Of a stretch of 64,000 bases of DNA, positions 63,718 through 64,000 are shown one piece after another; position 1 is the stretch's first letter; every line of letters starts with the position of its first letter. The stretch is taken from the NCBI RefSeq assembly GCF_010681825.2, contig NZ_CP066776.1:1302001-1366000 (forward strand), written 5' to 3'. This stretch comes from Sulfuriroseicoccus oceanibius. GTDB taxonomy: Bacteria; Verrucomicrobiota; Verrucomicrobiia; Verrucomicrobiales; SLCJ01. Position numbers and translations under genes: made by a program. A model generated the notes under the pieces. It ran no database searches. It was not told where the DNA came from and worked only from the letters and a program-made list of their open reading frames with translations.

Positions 63718-64000
63718 ATGGTTAGAAGATATGCGCGTCCCACATGGCACTTAGGTGTCCTTCTGCTTCTTCTGTTTCCTTTGTGGGTGAATGCTGAGCA
63801 GGGCGACGCTCGGGCAGACTACCGGTATGAAACCGCTGCGGAGAGGAAGGTTCGGAAGGGTAAAATTCGTCTACTAGAAGAAGAGTTCCGGAGGAAGTAT
63901 GGGATGGGGAGCGAGGAATACACTCGTAAGAACTGCGAGAGTTCTTTGGTGCAAAGCGGCGGGCAGCTTTCGGCGTCATTAGCAAATTACATGATTAGGT
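63718..64000 (+). CDS. Secreted hypothetical protein, 5' part (partial)
   Basis: The ATG at 63718 opens a frame that runs uninterrupted to the window edge (94 codons). It begins with a clear signal peptide: a basic start M-V-R-R-Y-A-R, then the hydrophobic stretch L-G-V-L-L-L-L-L-F-P-L-W-V ending N-A-E. The visible mature part is highly charged (E-E-E-F-R-R-K-Y-G-M-G-S-E-E-Y-T-R-K) with one Cys. The rest lies outside the window, so no function can be given. Confidence 0.65.
   Translation, partial: MVRRYARPTWHLGVLLLLLFPLWVNAEQGDARADYRYETAAERKVRKGKIRLLEEEFRRKYGMGSEEYTRKNCESSLVQSGGQLSASLANYMIR

Overview
The window reads as chromosomal DNA of a Gram-negative bacterium of the Planctomycetota-Verrucomicrobiota-Chlamydiota group, most likely a Verrucomicrobiales relative. 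The placement is inferred from gene content and was not tested by database search. Supporting content: lipid A and heptose genes (lpxK, hldD), BamA/Skp outer-membrane assembly, two bactofilins, an SHD1-domain hydrolase, a PocR-AraC regulator, an AhbC-like radical SAM pair and dispersed palindromic intergenic repeats. Base composition is moderately GC-rich. Nearly all of the sequence is covered by intact genes, and many of them end at strong hairpin terminators.

Layout. 1-2 kb: end of an ECF sigma factor, a membrane protein and a small conserved protein. 1.8-5 kb: ATP-grasp ligase, 7TM/inactive transglutaminase protein and retropepsin-like protease, one operon on the minus strand. 5-12 kb: a glycosidase-glycosyltransferase fusion, a membrane metalloprotease, EF-P, two bactofilins and a flavin disulfide reductase. 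12.5-17.8 kb: gyrB-gyrA. 17.9-21 kb: M14 peptidase, tRNA-Phe, hldD and a PocR-AraC regulator. 21-27 kb: a divergent pair, a very large hybrid sensor kinase lacking its phospho-acceptor His and a membrane Ser/Thr kinase. 27-35 kb: pfkA divergent from a sucrose cluster (phosphatase, synthase, fructokinase, amylosucrase). 35-43 kb: an RNA methyltransferase, an MBL protein, two radical SAM enzymes resembling the late steps of siroheme-dependent heme synthesis, then ackA-pta. 43-48 kb: SOUL and fasciclin exported proteins, a B12-binding MerR regulator resembling the CarH photoreceptor, a probable selenoprotein with two in-frame UGA codons, a lipoprotein and a C39-like peptidase. 48-58.8 kb: rph, thrB, lpxK, YceI, pirin, an SGNH-like protein, rsgA, M42 peptidase, two small membrane proteins and ruvB. 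59-64 kb: bamA, skp, an SHD1 hydrolase between two direct copies of a 150-bp repeat, and the start of a secreted protein cut by the window edge.

The strongest candidate for something new is the gene at 45548-46147. It is one continuous minus-strand reading frame with two UGA codons at equivalent positions in two tandem heavy-metal-associated-like domains. Each UGA is followed at SECIS distance by a 7-bp hairpin with a 5-nt loop carrying G then U at loop positions 2 and 3. The protein has a signal peptide and no cysteine. Other points of interest are the His-less hybrid kinase, the CarH-like regulator with an 11-bp-spaced repeat in its divergent promoter, the GH-GT2 fusion, the heme-type radical SAM pair, and the repeat family whose hairpin shows a compensatory base change.
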